The notes under the pieces are model-generated. The model saw only the letters and a list, made by a program, of their open reading frames with translations. It searched no databases and was not told the origin of the DNA. From the NCBI RefSeq assembly GCF_009649685.1, contig NZ_WJPK01000003.1, forward strand, positions 205,921-269,920: DNA of 64,000 nt, in the 5' to 3' direction. Positions within the stretch are counted from its first letter, which is position 1. Every line of letters starts with the position of its first letter. The stretch is from Flavobacteriaceae bacterium EG-1 (GTDB lineage Bacteria; Bacteroidota; Bacteroidia; Flavobacteriales; Flavobacteriaceae). The position numbers and the translations under genes were made by a program. Of this stretch, positions 49,542-58,853 are shown piece by piece.

Positions 49542-50759
49542 ATGAAGAATCAACAAACACGTCAGGATTTAATAAATCAGATTGCTAAATTAAAAAAGCA
49601 AAATAAATTTCTTCTATCTCACACAACACTAAATAGTCAAGAGAAAATTGAACTACAAATAATAAAAGATGAAGTAGACGAAAGCGAGAAATACACGCAG
49701 ACATTATTAAACACCATGGGTGATTCCGTTTTTGTAAAAAATGACAAAAGCGAGTTAATAATGGTTAATGATGCTTTTTCCAAAATGTTTAATTTACCAA
49801 GAAACGAAATAATTGGTAAAACCCTTGCTGATAATGTACCCGTTAACGAACGGGAAAGTTTTTTAAAAATTGACAATCAAGTGCTCGCCGATGGCATTGA
49901 AAACATAAATGAAGAGACGCTAACGTTAGAAGGAAAAGATACACGTATAATTTCTACGAGAAAATCGCGATATATCGATGCTAATGGCGAGAAGTCTTTA
50001 GTTGGAGTAATACGAGATATTACAGAACGTAAAAAGGCGGAAATGGCATTAGCTGAAAGCGAAGCCAATTTTCGAAAACTAAATGCCACCAAGGACAAAT
50101 TATTCTCAGTAATAGCACATGATTTGCGAGGGCCTTTTAATAATATAATAGGATTATTAAAAATGATTGATTTGGCCACAACAGACCAAAAAGAAACTGA
50201 AGAAATAATTTCGTTAATAAATACTACGGCAAATAAAACGCTAGTTTTATTAGACAATCTATTACATTGGGCGCGTTCGCAAACAGGAGAATTGCTTGTT
50301 AGGCCTACAGTTATTTCATTAGCTAAGGTTATAAACCACACTATTGCACATCAACAATCAATAGCAAAAGCAAAGAATATTAAACTCTATAGTAATAACT
50401 TAATAAACACTGAATTACATACTGATGAAAATATTTTAAAAACTGTTCTTAGAAATTTAATTTCGAACGCTATAAAATTCACACGTTCGCAAGGTGAAAT
50501 AATAGTAGGTTCTACTATAAATGACAATTTAGTTGAAATATCAGTTTCTGATAATGGAGTTGGAATGAATCAAGAAAAAATTGATTCGCTATTTGAAATT
50601 GCATCAAATAAAACAACTATGGGAACAGCAAGAGAAAAAGGTTCTGGCTTTGGTTTAGTACTATGCAAAGAATTTGTAAATAAACTAAACGGAACTATTA
50701 CTGTTGAAAGTGAGTTAGAAAAAGGTAGTACCTTTAAAATTGCAATACCTATTAAATAA
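49542..50759 (+). CDS. PAS-domain sensor histidine kinase (cytoplasmic)
   Basis: 405 aa without membrane helices. N-terminal coiled coil (1-50), PAS domain (about 50-165: TLLNTMGDSVFVKNDKSELIMVNDAFSKMFNLPRNEIIGKT ... VGVIRDITERKKAE), phospho-acceptor His193 in IAHDLRGPFNNIIGLLKM, and the ATPase boxes LRNLISNAIKFT (N), VSDNGVGMNQ (G1) and GSGFGLVLCKEFV (G2). No response regulator gene is adjacent, so it is an orphan kinase here. Confidence 0.92.
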   Translation: MKNQQTRQDLINQIAKLKKQNKFLLSHTTLNSQEKIELQIIKDEVDESEKYTQTLLNTMGDSVFVKNDKSELIMVNDAFSKMFNLPRNEIIGKTLADNVPVNERESFLKIDNQVLADGIENINEETLTLEGKDTRIISTRKSRYIDANGEKSLVGVIRDITERKKAEMALAESEANFRKLNATKDKLFSVIAHDLRGPFNNIIGLLKMIDLATTDQKETEEIISLINTTANKTLVLLDNLLHWARSQTGELLVRPTVISLAKVINHTIAHQQSIAKAKNIKLYSNNLINTELHTDENILKTVLRNLISNAIKFTRSQGEIIVGSTINDNLVEISVSDNGVGMNQEKIDSLFEIASNKTTMGTAREKGSGFGLVLCKEFVNKLNGTITVESELEKGSTFKIAIPIK

Positions 50760-50892
50760 CTAACGGTAAAACACATTTCAATTTAGGTAAAATCAAGATG
50801 TTGTTTCAACATAAAAAAAGGGATTTTGCAATTAAATTAATAAGCTTATTTATAGGAAACATATAATTTTGGTCATCTAACTCTTTGTAAAG

Positions 50893-51204
50893 TTAAGCGC
50901 CCCCATCCTCCAATCCCCATTTATCAAGACTACGGAGTATTGTTTCTAATGATTTTCCGCGTTTGCTCAAACTATATTCCACCTTAGGAGGCACAACTGG
51001 GAAAACTTTCCTTTTTAAAAGACCATCCTTTTCAAGTTCCCTTACCGTTTGAGTAAACATTTTGTTTGAAATACCTGGAATCTTTTTTTGTAACATTCCA
51101 GAGCGCATTGCACCCTCTAATAAATGAAACAAAATTAACGGCTTCCATTTGGTCCCAATTAAATTCATTGTATAATTTAAAGGACAATCAATTTCTTTAA
51201 CCAA
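50893..51204 (-). CDS. HxlR family transcriptional regulator
   Basis: 103 aa. KEIDCPLNYTMNLIGTKWKPLILFHLLEGAMRSGMLQKKIPGISNKMFTQTVRELEKDGLLKRKVFPVVPPKVEYSLSKRGKSL is a complete HxlR winged helix with the typical N-terminal Cys. Divergent from the VOC gene at 51327, with TATAG-GTAA-CTATA (about 51247-51261) between them as a candidate operator. Confidence 0.88.
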   Translation of the reverse strand: MVKEIDCPLNYTMNLIGTKWKPLILFHLLEGAMRSGMLQKKIPGISNKMFTQTVRELEKDGLLKRKVFPVVPPKVEYSLSKRGKSLETILRSLDKWGLEDGGA

Positions 51205-51326
51205 GAATTTTTATTTTAATTAATTAATATTCAACATTTTACTCTTATAGGTAACTATAGCACTTTTTGGTAAGTTATTGCCCGCAAAGCTAAAATAGAA
51301 TAATTTCGCATTCAAATAAAATACTT

Positions 51327-51839
51327 ATGAATAATACTATTAATTATCCCAAATCATTTTCACATATTGGTATTACTGTACCAAATATAAATAAGGCAGT
51401 AAATTTCTATTGCGAAGTAATGGGCTGGTACGTAATAATGCAACCATCAAAAGTTCTTAAAGAGAGCGATACCGCAATTGGACAAATGTGTATAGATGTA
51501 TTTGGGGTAGAATGGGAGTCTTTTGAAATTGCACACATGTCAACATCAGACGGTATAGGTATTGAATTATTTTCTTTTCCACATGGAATAAAGGAAAAAC
51601 CTGAATTTAATCCATTCAATACCGGACTTTTTCACTTTTGTATTCAAGATCCAGACATTGAAAATTTAGCAAAAAAGATAGTAGCACATGGCGGAAAGCA
51701 ACGCATGCCTATTCGTGAATACTACCCTAATGAAAAACCATACAAAATGGTTTATGTAGAAGATCCATTCGGCATTGTATTTGAGATTTACACCCACAGT
51801 TATGAATTAACCTATTCTTCTGGTGCTTATCAAGAATAA
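51327..51839 (+). CDS. VOC superfamily protein (lactoylglutathione-lyase-like)
   Basis: 170 aa. SFSHIGITVPNINKAVNFYCEVMGWYVIMQP, ESFEIAHMSTSDGIGIELFSFP, TGLFHFCIQDPDIENLAKKIVAHGG and YKMVYVEDPFGIVFEIYTHSYE form two beta-alpha-beta-beta-beta modules. His, Glu, His and Glu at the expected metal positions (SHIG, GIELF, FHFC, VFEIY) make this a metal-dependent VOC enzyme. Cytoplasmic. Likely repressed by the divergent HxlR protein. Confidence 0.87.
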   Translation: MNNTINYPKSFSHIGITVPNINKAVNFYCEVMGWYVIMQPSKVLKESDTAIGQMCIDVFGVEWESFEIAHMSTSDGIGIELFSFPHGIKEKPEFNPFNTGLFHFCIQDPDIENLAKKIVAHGGKQRMPIREYYPNEKPYKMVYVEDPFGIVFEIYTHSYELTYSSGAYQE

Positions 51840-51970
51840 TTAATGATCGGACTACCAAATTACTTCCTTTTTAAGTACAAGAGCTAAAAGCATTAAGAAA
51901 ATCAAGTATCATTTTTAAATAATAATAGCACCAATTTTAAACATATTTCAGATTATTCTTGGTAGATATG

Positions 51971-52003
51971 TTTATTCATCGTAATATTGCAATGTATAAA
52001 TTA
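51971..52003 (+). promoter_or_regulatory. ArsR operator and promoter
   Basis: TTTATTCATCG-N8-CAATGTATAAA is an imperfect palindrome (9 of 11 arm positions) overlapping a TAATATTG -7-like box at 51982-51989. A related TAATCGTATAATCGCAATAA lies at about 52360, upstream of the DUF6428 gene. Confidence 0.65.
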
Positions 52004-52009
52004 ATGAAA

Positions 52010-52342
52010 ATGGGCTTAGCTAAAACTGAAATGTTTACAGACCAGCAAAATAAGATATCCTTGTTTGCAAAAGTATTTGGACATCCTGCAAGAGTGGCAA
52101 TTTTACAGCACTTGTTTAAAACAGACAATTGTGTTTGCGGAGATTTGGTTAGTGAGATAGGACTTGCACAACCTACCATTTCGCAACACTTAAAAGAGCT
52201 TAAAAATTTAGGACTAATTAAAGGTAATGTAGAAGGTACAAGTGTATGTTACTGCATTAACGGTGAAAAATGGTCAGAAATGAAAGAAACTATGTCTGAA
52301 TTTCTAAATCAGGATATTTCTAAAAAAGTCAACTGCTGTTAA
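52010..52342 (+). CDS. arsR: ArsR family metalloregulator
   Basis: 110 aa from the ATG at 52010; several upstream in-frame starts (51959, 51992, 52004) overlap the operator and promoter. Winged helix: ISLFAKVFGHPARVAILQHLFKTDNCVCGDLVSEIGLAQPTISQHLKELKNLGLI. The DNCVCGDLV motif is the As(III)-binding CVC site of ArsR, and the C-terminal NCC gives further thiols. It should repress the ars operon until arsenite binds. Confidence 0.9.
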   Translation: MGLAKTEMFTDQQNKISLFAKVFGHPARVAILQHLFKTDNCVCGDLVSEIGLAQPTISQHLKELKNLGLIKGNVEGTSVCYCINGEKWSEMKETMSEFLNQDISKKVNCC

Positions 52343-52390
52343 AAAAATTTATTAAACTTAATCGTATAATCGCAATAAACAAATATAGAT

Positions 52391-52858
52391 ATGAAACTAT
52401 CAGAAATAAAAAACAAACTTAATCAATTAGAGACTATTTCATTTCAATTGCCAAATGGAGAATTAGTACCAAGCCATTTTCATGTTACAGAGGTAGGCAA
52501 GATAACCAAGCATTTTATTGATTGTGGTGGAACAGTTAGAAACGAAGAAGTTGTGAATTTTCAATTGTGGAATGCAAATGACTACGACCATAGATTACAT
52601 CCAGAGAAACTCGTGCACATTATAGAGCTTTCTGAAAAGGTTTTAGGTATTGATGATTTAGAGATTGAAGTAGAATACCAAGGTGATACTATTGGAAAAT
52701 TTGGCCTTGATTTTGATGGAACTAATTTTCTATTAACAACGAAACAAACAGATTGTTTGGCCAAAGATCACTGCGGAGTACCACAAGAAAAGCAAAAATT
52801 GAAATTTGCAGACATACAAGCTACTAACTCTTGCACACCAGGTGGTGGCTGTTGTTAA
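52391..52858 (+). CDS. DUF6428 family protein of the ars operon
   Basis: 155 aa. Matches DUF6428 over its length (LNQLETISFQLPNGELVPSHFHVTEVGKITKHFIDCGGTVRNEEVVNFQLWNANDYDHRLHPEKL). The C-terminus adds DCLAKDHCG and SCTPGGGCC, four or more cysteines suited to binding arsenite. The family is regularly found in Bacteroidota ars operons; mechanism unknown. Confidence 0.85.
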   Translation: MKLSEIKNKLNQLETISFQLPNGELVPSHFHVTEVGKITKHFIDCGGTVRNEEVVNFQLWNANDYDHRLHPEKLVHIIELSEKVLGIDDLEIEVEYQGDTIGKFGLDFDGTNFLLTTKQTDCLAKDHCGVPQEKQKLKFADIQATNSCTPGGGCC

Positions 52859-52866
52859 TTGATAAT

Positions 52867-53640
52867 ATGAAAATAGCACTATTCAGTGATATACATGCCA
52901 ATTTACCAGCGCTTAATGCTTTTTTTAAGAGTGTTGACAGGCAAGATATAGATGCTATCTATTGTCTTGGAGATTTAGTTGGTTACAACATTTGGCCTAA
53001 TGAAATAATAGAAGCCATTAAAAAACGGAATATTCCAACTATTGCTGGTAATCACGATTACTATATTTCACGTATGTCTACCGAGAATTTGGAATCCTAC
53101 AAATCAGATATATCTATAAACAAAGGAGGGCTATCAAAAGGTTTAACAAATGAACTACTTACCAAGGTAAATAGGGCGTACTTGCTCACTTTACCCATGA
53201 AAATAAGTTTAGAATTTGAATTAAAAGATTCCAACCTAAATATTTTATTGGTACATGGTAGCCCAAACCGCATCGATGAATATTTGTTTGAGGAGAAAGA
53301 AGATGATAGTATGTTAAACATTATGAATGATGCCAATACCGACATCTTGTGTTTTGGACACACCCATAAACCATTTCACAAGATTTTAAAAACTGATAAA
53401 ACGAACAATGCACCATACAAACATGCAATTAATATTGGTTCAGTTGGTAAGCCAAAAGACCACAATACTGAAGGCTGTTATGTTTCCCTAACAATAAATG
53501 AAAACGCTTCTGTATTTGATAAAAACAGTATTCAAGTCGAATTTATACGATTTAAATACGACATTGAAAAAGCAGCTGCAGCTATTGAAAACAGCATTTT
53601 GCCAAATGATTTTGCCGAGAATTTAAGAAACGGATATTAA
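52867..53640 (+). CDS. Metallophosphoesterase of the ars operon
   Basis: 257 aa from the ATG at 52867. All calcineurin-like motifs are present in order: FSDIHAN, GDLVGY, AGNHDYY, VHGSP and FGHTHKPF, so two metal ions and phosphoester hydrolysis are expected. Located between DUF6428 and the arsenate-reductase-type gene with small gaps. The role in arsenic handling is unclear; it may act on an arsenylated or phosphorylated metabolite. Confidence 0.88.
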   Translation: MKIALFSDIHANLPALNAFFKSVDRQDIDAIYCLGDLVGYNIWPNEIIEAIKKRNIPTIAGNHDYYISRMSTENLESYKSDISINKGGLSKGLTNELLTKVNRAYLLTLPMKISLEFELKDSNLNILLVHGSPNRIDEYLFEEKEDDSMLNIMNDANTDILCFGHTHKPFHKILKTDKTNNAPYKHAINIGSVGKPKDHNTEGCYVSLTINENASVFDKNSIQVEFIRFKYDIEKAAAAIENSILPNDFAENLRNGY

Positions 53641-53654
53641 AAAAATAAATTAAA

Positions 53655-54287
53655 ATGACAACAACCGAATCAGATTTATTTTCAAAAATAGATACCCTCA
53701 TAAGCACTTTAAAAACCTCAACTATTTCTGATGAGCGCAAAAAAGTATTACAACCACTATCTGAATATATACAGGGTAAAGTATCTAAAAATAAAGAAAT
53801 TAGAATCAACTTTATTTGCACGCACAATTCGCGAAGAAGCCATTTATCCCAAGTTTGGGCGCAAACACTGGCTAAATACTTTTCTGTAAAAAATGTAACA
53901 TGTTATTCTGGAGGAACTGAAGCCACCGCGCTTTTTCCTATGGTAGCGCAAACATTAGAAAAGTCAGGTTTTCAGATTAATAAAATATCAGAAGATAAGA
54001 ATCCTATTTACAGTATTAAATATGCTGAAAACGAACATCCTATAATCGGATTTTCTAAAAAACTAGATGACGAATTTAATCCAAAATCGGAGTTTGCAGC
54101 TATTATGACATGTTCACAGGCTGATGGTGGTTGTCCATTTATTGCGGGAGCAGAAAAACGAATTCCTATCACTTTTGAAGACCCCAAAGCATTCGACAAT
54201 ACTCCTCATCAAGCAGAAAAGTACAACGAAAGAAGTATGCAAATTGCAACAGAATTATTTTATATTTTCTCACAAATCAATTCTTAA
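53655..54287 (+). CDS. arsC: Low-molecular-weight phosphatase-type arsenate reductase
   Basis: 210 aa. The P-loop C55-THNSR-R61 ([19 protein letters not shown]) is the CX5R site of the LMW-phosphatase ArsC family, and the Asp loop lies in [14 protein letters not shown]. Larger than the ~140-residue ArsC of Bacillus because of a 50-residue helical N-terminus. Reduces arsenate to arsenite for export by the next gene, which starts two bases after the stop. Confidence 0.88.
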   Translation: MTTTESDLFSKIDTLISTLKTSTISDERKKVLQPLSEYIQGKVSKNKEIRINFICTHNSRRSHLSQVWAQTLAKYFSVKNVTCYSGGTEATALFPMVAQTLEKSGFQINKISEDKNPIYSIKYAENEHPIIGFSKKLDDEFNPKSEFAAIMTCSQADGGCPFIAGAEKRIPITFEDPKAFDNTPHQAEKYNERSMQIATELFYIFSQINS

Positions 54288-54289
54288 AA

Positions 54290-55336
54290 ATGGCAGCAAA
54301 AAAACTAAGTTTTCTAGATAAAAATCTAACACTTTGGATATTTGTCGCTATGGCAATTGGTGTTAGTTTAGGTTATTTTATACCAACGTTTCCCGATTTT
54401 ATAAACTCGTTTAGTAGTGGTAGCACGAACATTCCTATCGCTATTGGATTAATTTTAATGATGTATCCTCCCTTAGCTAAAGTTAACTATGCATTATTAC
54501 CTAAAGTTTTTAAAAACACTAAAATACTTTCAATTTCACTAATACTAAATTGGGTTATTGGTCCTGTTTTAATGTTTATTTTGGCGATTACTTTTTTAAG
54601 AGACTACCCCGAATATATGGTTGGGTTAATTTTAATAGGTCTAGCACGTTGTATTGCAATGGTATTGGTATGGAACGACTTAGCAGAAGGAAGTAGCGAG
54701 TATGGGGCAGGATTAGTTGCCTTAAATAGTATTTTTCAAGTATTTGCCTACAGTTTTTACGCATGGTTATTTATTACGGTACTTCCACCCTACTTTGGAT
54801 TTGAAGGTGCTATCGTAGATATATCAATAGGAACAATTGCAGAAAGTGTAGCAATCTATTTAGGAATTCCATTCTTGCTAGGCATACTAAGTCGTTTAAT
54901 TTTAGTAAAACTTAAAGGAGAAGAATGGTATACCAAAAAATTCATTCCAACGATTTCACCATTAACATTAATTGCATTGTTATTTACAATTGTTGTAATG
55001 TTCTCGCTGAAAGGAGAGTTAATAGTAGAAATACCTATGGATGTATTAATTATTGCTGTTCCTTTGTTAATCTATTTCAGTCTCATGTTTATTATTGGTT
55101 TTTTCTTCTCCAAAGCCATGGGAGCAGAATATGATAAAACAGCAGCCGTAGCTTTTACCGCAGCAGGAAACAATTTCGAATTAGCAATTGCTGTAGCTAT
55201 TGCTGTATTCGGGCTAAATTCTGGTCAAGCATTTGCTGGTGTTATTGGGCCTTTGGTTGAGGTACCTGCATTGATTTTATTAGTGCGCGTATCCTTCTGG
55301 CTTCGCAAAAAATACTACAACAAAGCAATCGCCTAA
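54290..55336 (+). CDS. acr3: ACR3 family arsenite efflux permease
   Basis: 348 aa, ten hydrophobic helices. Conserved ACR3 features: [35 protein letters not shown] with the essential Cys121, and [20 protein letters not shown]. Pumps As(III)-thiolate out of the cell. Last gene of the ars operon. A long hairpin at 55359-55390 follows. Confidence 0.95.
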   Translation: MAAKKLSFLDKNLTLWIFVAMAIGVSLGYFIPTFPDFINSFSSGSTNIPIAIGLILMMYPPLAKVNYALLPKVFKNTKILSISLILNWVIGPVLMFILAITFLRDYPEYMVGLILIGLARCIAMVLVWNDLAEGSSEYGAGLVALNSIFQVFAYSFYAWLFITVLPPYFGFEGAIVDISIGTIAESVAIYLGIPFLLGILSRLILVKLKGEEWYTKKFIPTISPLTLIALLFTIVVMFSLKGELIVEIPMDVLIIAVPLLIYFSLMFIIGFFFSKAMGAEYDKTAAVAFTAAGNNFELAIAVAIAVFGLNSGQAFAGVIGPLVEVPALILLVRVSFWLRKKYYNKAIA

Positions 55337-55358
55337 AAACTAATATCTTTATAGTAAC

Positions 55359-55390
55359 CATCGTATAAAAAGTAACATTTTTATACGATG
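55359..55390 (+). terminator. Terminator hairpin after the ars operon
   Basis: 13-bp perfect arms CATCGTATAAAAA / TTTTTATACGATG with a 6-base loop, then ATTTTCTTTT. The T-rich 3' arm and tail suit a rho-independent terminator. Confidence 0.75.
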
Positions 55391-55465
55391 ATTTTCTTTT
55401 AGATAAGAAAGCATATAAATCAGAATGTTTACATTGCAGTGAATTACAAACATAAATACCTCAAA

Positions 55466-56536
55466 ATGAACATTAATTATCGTCCAATACTAGTAACTAC
55501 TTTAATATTAGTTGGTCTTTCTCTAACACTTAGCAGTTGTTTTAATACAGAAAAAAAATCAACACAAAAATCTTTAGAAAAGGACGTAGAAGCAACGAAG
55601 TATCCGAGTGATGTTATTTCTTTTATGGATGAATGGAAAATTCTTTTAGGTGATGGAACAAAATCTGATGAATTAGTAAAATATAAAAAGGATGATTTCT
55701 TTTATGTTGCTACAGACGACAAAGCAGATTGGGTTGTTTATAAAACACCTAATTCTGGCATTACCTCCCGTACATCAAGCAATACAAGAACTGAATTAGG
55801 TCAAAAAAAACATTGGATACCTGAAGTTGGAGGTAAGCTAACCGGCACACTAAAAGTTATGCATGTTTCTACGTCTGGTGATGTCAGAGTAGCTGCATCT
55901 TATTCGGTAGTTGTTGGTCAAATTCACAGTGATGAGGGTAATGAAAATGAACCTCTAAAAATCTTTTATAAAAAGTTTCCAGGTCACAAAAAAGGTTCAG
56001 TATTTTGGAATTATGAAATTAATACAGAAGGCGATAATGCTAAACGTTGGGATTATTCTTCAGCCGTTTGGGGTAACGATATGTCGGTTGTTGGATCTAG
56101 TCCCACATCATTTCCTGAGGAGCCTGTAGATGGCATTGAATTAGGTGAAGAATTTAGTTATGAAGTAAATGTACATAAAGGAATAATGTATCTTACGTTT
56201 ACAAGTGAAGGACATGAGACTGTAAAATTCACTAAAAACCTATTAAAGTCAGATTTCGTAACTAAAGCTGATATTCCTGAACAAATTTGGAGTTTATATG
56301 CCTCTATAGGCCGCGATGGCACAGAAATAGATACAGCATATGCTGGTGAAATACAATATTTTAAACAAGGCGCTTATAATCAAACAAATGGTAAAAAACC
56401 TGAAGACAACATGGTTTGGAGCACTGGTTCTGAAACATATAATGGTGATATTGTAAAACAATATGAAAATGGTTGTTATGCAGAAGTATGGTTTAAAGAA
56501 GCAAGTGTAGGTGCTAGTTCAATACCTGCCGAATAA
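55466..56536 (+). CDS. PL7 family alginate lyase, lipoprotein
   Basis: 356 aa from the ATG at 55466. Lipobox LSSC (Cys25). PL7 signatures: R108-T-E-L111 (SNTRTELG), Q152-I-H154 (VVVGQIHSDEG) and YFKQGAYNQT near the C-terminus. These beta-jelly-roll lyases cleave alginate by beta-elimination; QIH (rather than QVH) is associated with polyguluronate preference. Surface attached, but without neighbouring SusCD or other alginate genes. Confidence 0.92.
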   Translation: MNINYRPILVTTLILVGLSLTLSSCFNTEKKSTQKSLEKDVEATKYPSDVISFMDEWKILLGDGTKSDELVKYKKDDFFYVATDDKADWVVYKTPNSGITSRTSSNTRTELGQKKHWIPEVGGKLTGTLKVMHVSTSGDVRVAASYSVVVGQIHSDEGNENEPLKIFYKKFPGHKKGSVFWNYEINTEGDNAKRWDYSSAVWGNDMSVVGSSPTSFPEEPVDGIELGEEFSYEVNVHKGIMYLTFTSEGHETVKFTKNLLKSDFVTKADIPEQIWSLYASIGRDGTEIDTAYAGEIQYFKQGAYNQTNGKKPEDNMVWSTGSETYNGDIVKQYENGCYAEVWFKEASVGASSIPAE

Positions 56537-56795
56537 TACTCATATACACTTACAAAACATCGCTTAATTATTACAAATATGTACTATTATTAAACAATTT
56601 TTGTTCTGCAAATTATTTGGTGGTTAAGTGATTTTTTATTGGATTTTGAAACAAAAAGGGATTAATGGTGGCAGCAAAAAAAACAAACCTATAGTTTAAT
56701 CTATTTCTGCACCTCATAACATTTAAAATCATATTTATTGAGTATATACTAGCATTCCATTTAATTACTATTACACTATATTAAAAAATATGAAA

Positions 56796-57356
56796 TTATA
56801 TTTCTAGAACTTTTTCGCAAGCCTTTTTTGCAGCAATAATGGGCCAGGTGTCTTTCTGAATTTGAGCTAATATAATGGCGCCCTCTAGTAGTACGATAAT
56901 TTGATTACTGTAGTCACTGGCAACCTTTTTTGATTTGATATTAAATTTTAATTGTTTACAAACAAATTGATGCAATTCATTTTTCGCATTTCGTACAGTT
57001 TTCTTAATTAAATTATGATCATCAGGGATTTCGGAAATTATATTTTGAAATCCACATCCTCTATAATCCGTTTCACATAACCAAGTAGTCAAAAAATCGA
57101 ATAGTGCTATAACCTTTTCATAACCCGAGTTATATATCGACAAACTTTTGTTAATCTCATTCATTAAAGATTGTTGTCTTGTTTCTAAATAAGCAACACC
57201 TATCTCCTCCTTAGAGCAAAAATTATTGTATAAACTTTCTCTAGAAACATTGGCTTTATCTATAATGTTATTAATTTCAATTTGGTTATACCCTTCAAAA
57301 TAAAACAACTCAGATGCTGCCGAAATAATTTTTTCCTTTACACTTTTTTTACTCAT
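56796..57356 (-). CDS. TetR family transcriptional repressor
   Basis: 186 aa. HTH: IEINNIIDKANVSRESLYNNFCSKEEIGVAYLE. The ligand domain has DYRGCGFQNIISEIPDD, a CxF/IxSEIP pattern like the TetR at 5061, and one Cys in the same position. The -7-like box TATCTTTA lies four bases upstream of the ATG, the same geometry as the other TetR genes here. ACTAGAAT (57373-57380) and ATTCTAGT (57438-57445) flank the promoter as a distant inverted repeat. Confidence 0.88.
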   Translation of the reverse strand: MSKKSVKEKIISAASELFYFEGYNQIEINNIIDKANVSRESLYNNFCSKEEIGVAYLETRQQSLMNEINKSLSIYNSGYEKVIALFDFLTTWLCETDYRGCGFQNIISEIPDDHNLIKKTVRNAKNELHQFVCKQLKFNIKSKKVASDYSNQIIVLLEGAIILAQIQKDTWPIIAAKKACEKVLEI

Positions 57357-57670
57357 ATATTAAAGATAACGAACTAGAATAAAGTGGTTATTACAAAACT
57401 AAAATTTTTCACAATCAATTGATATATAATTGTTTACATTCTAGTATTCGGAATAAATACGTTAATAAAAATAGAATTTAGCAAATATAAAATTCCAAAG
57501 AATTACTATTTACAAAGGCAAATAGAGCTTCCAAAATATTTTTTGGATATACAGGTTATCGTTATACGAATTGAAAGAAATATTGAAAAAACACGTTATT
57601 CATAAATGCAACTGCAAATGAAAAGATATTTTTTTAAAAAATTAATTCCATTTATTATAGAAATTACTAA
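57357..57670. other. Divergent intergenic region
   Basis: Holds the TetR promoter (minus strand) and an inverted pair ACTAGAAT/ATTCTAGT. No other gene, repeat or RNA recognised in the remaining AT-rich sequence. Confidence 0.5.
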
Positions 57671-58297
57671 ATGAATATATCGCAATTACCAAAAGATTTA
57701 CAAACTATTATAGGGGATGAGGAATTAGACTTTGCTGTATATGCAAAAAGAAATCAACCTAAAGCACTCTCTTATGGCATAATTCTATTTTCACTTTTTT
57801 GGTTGGTATTGCCATCAATTGGTGCGTATGCATTTTTTAGTCCATTATTTAAAGGAGAAGAAGTACATTTTAAATCAAATGATGTACCTACTACGGCAAG
57901 TTTAGATAATTTAGAACCAATGATTGTACCGTCTTTGTTATTACTATTATTTATGGTAATAGGTATAGGAATGTTCGTATGGGGAATAATAATGCTCACT
58001 AAAAAAGGAGGATATTTTGTTGGCACCAAAACAAGATTAATAAATTATCGAAAAGGAACTATCAAATATTTTGACTGGGAACAATTCACTGGAAACACAG
58101 AATTAAATATAAAAAAGCAAAATATTTCTCTAGAAATGCGCAGGGGTAAAATGAGTTCTAAAAAAAATGGTCCAGACAAATTTATACCGGAAACATTACA
58201 CATATCCGGTATTGAAAATCTACTAAAAATAGAAAGTATTTGTCGTCAAAGGATTAAAGAAAACGATCCTACCCCTATGCAAAGCATTTGTACTTAA
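57671..58297 (+). CDS. Unknown membrane protein with two helices
   Basis: 208 aa. Helices at about 36-60 (GIILFSLFWLVLPSIGAYAFF) and 92-112 (LLLLFMVIGIGMFVWGIIML) enclose a ~30-residue extracytoplasmic loop. A soluble C-terminal domain follows (RLINYRKGTIKYFDWEQFTGNTELNIKKQNISLEMRRGKM) with the look of a PH-like beta domain. No family recognised with certainty. Confidence 0.65.
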   Translation: MNISQLPKDLQTIIGDEELDFAVYAKRNQPKALSYGIILFSLFWLVLPSIGAYAFFSPLFKGEEVHFKSNDVPTTASLDNLEPMIVPSLLLLLFMVIGIGMFVWGIIMLTKKGGYFVGTKTRLINYRKGTIKYFDWEQFTGNTELNIKKQNISLEMRRGKMSSKKNGPDKFIPETLHISGIENLLKIESICRQRIKENDPTPMQSICT

Positions 58298-58537
58298 ACT
58301 AGATTTATCATGTAGATTATTTATAAAACAAAAATCTTCAAAAAACTAATTAAACTACTCCATTTGTAACCAAAGTTACTGTAGAGGTAATGATATTTTT
58401 CGAGATTTACATCATAAACCAATCAATGATGTAATCTAAAATATTCAAACCATCTGCTGTTTGTATTATTTGCATTACAATAGTTTATGTTCAGATAGTC
58501 ATCGTTGATAAATTTAATTCGTAATTAAATTATTAAG

Positions 58538-58765
58538 ATGATGAAAAAAAATATGAGTAAAATAGACAGGATAATTAGAATTGCTTTGGCTCTAATATTA
58601 GGAACTCTTTATTACAATGGCATAATTTCAGGTACATTAGGACTTGTACTTCTAATATTGTCAGTTGTATTTATTTTTACTAGTGTCTTAAGTTTTTGCC
58701 CGTTATATACCATTTTTGGTATAAATACTTGTCAGGTTAAAAGTGAAGAAAATCGAGAAGATTAG
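58538..58765 (+). CDS. DUF2892 (YgaP-like transmembrane) protein
   Basis: 75 aa. MSKIDRIIRIALALILGTLYYNGIISGTLGLVLLILSVVFIFTSVLSFCPLYTIFGINTC is the DUF2892 domain: two helices, then the CPLYxxFGxxTC motif with two cysteines. The domain occurs fused to rhodanese in YgaP; here it is free-standing. Possible sulfur or thiol stress role. Confidence 0.9.
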   Translation: MMKKNMSKIDRIIRIALALILGTLYYNGIISGTLGLVLLILSVVFIFTSVLSFCPLYTIFGINTCQVKSEENRED

Positions 58766-58853
58766 ATAGAAAAATCTATAGCTTACAATACTTTTTTTTG
58801 GATTAAATAGGTATTGACCATTTTCTCCATTAAGACAAGTGAATTTAGTTAAT

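Noticed and set aside
49877-50341. 154-codon minus-strand frame opposite the histidine kinase
   Set aside because: The plus-strand kinase has complete catalytic motifs across the same region; the antisense frame is a by-product of codon bias.
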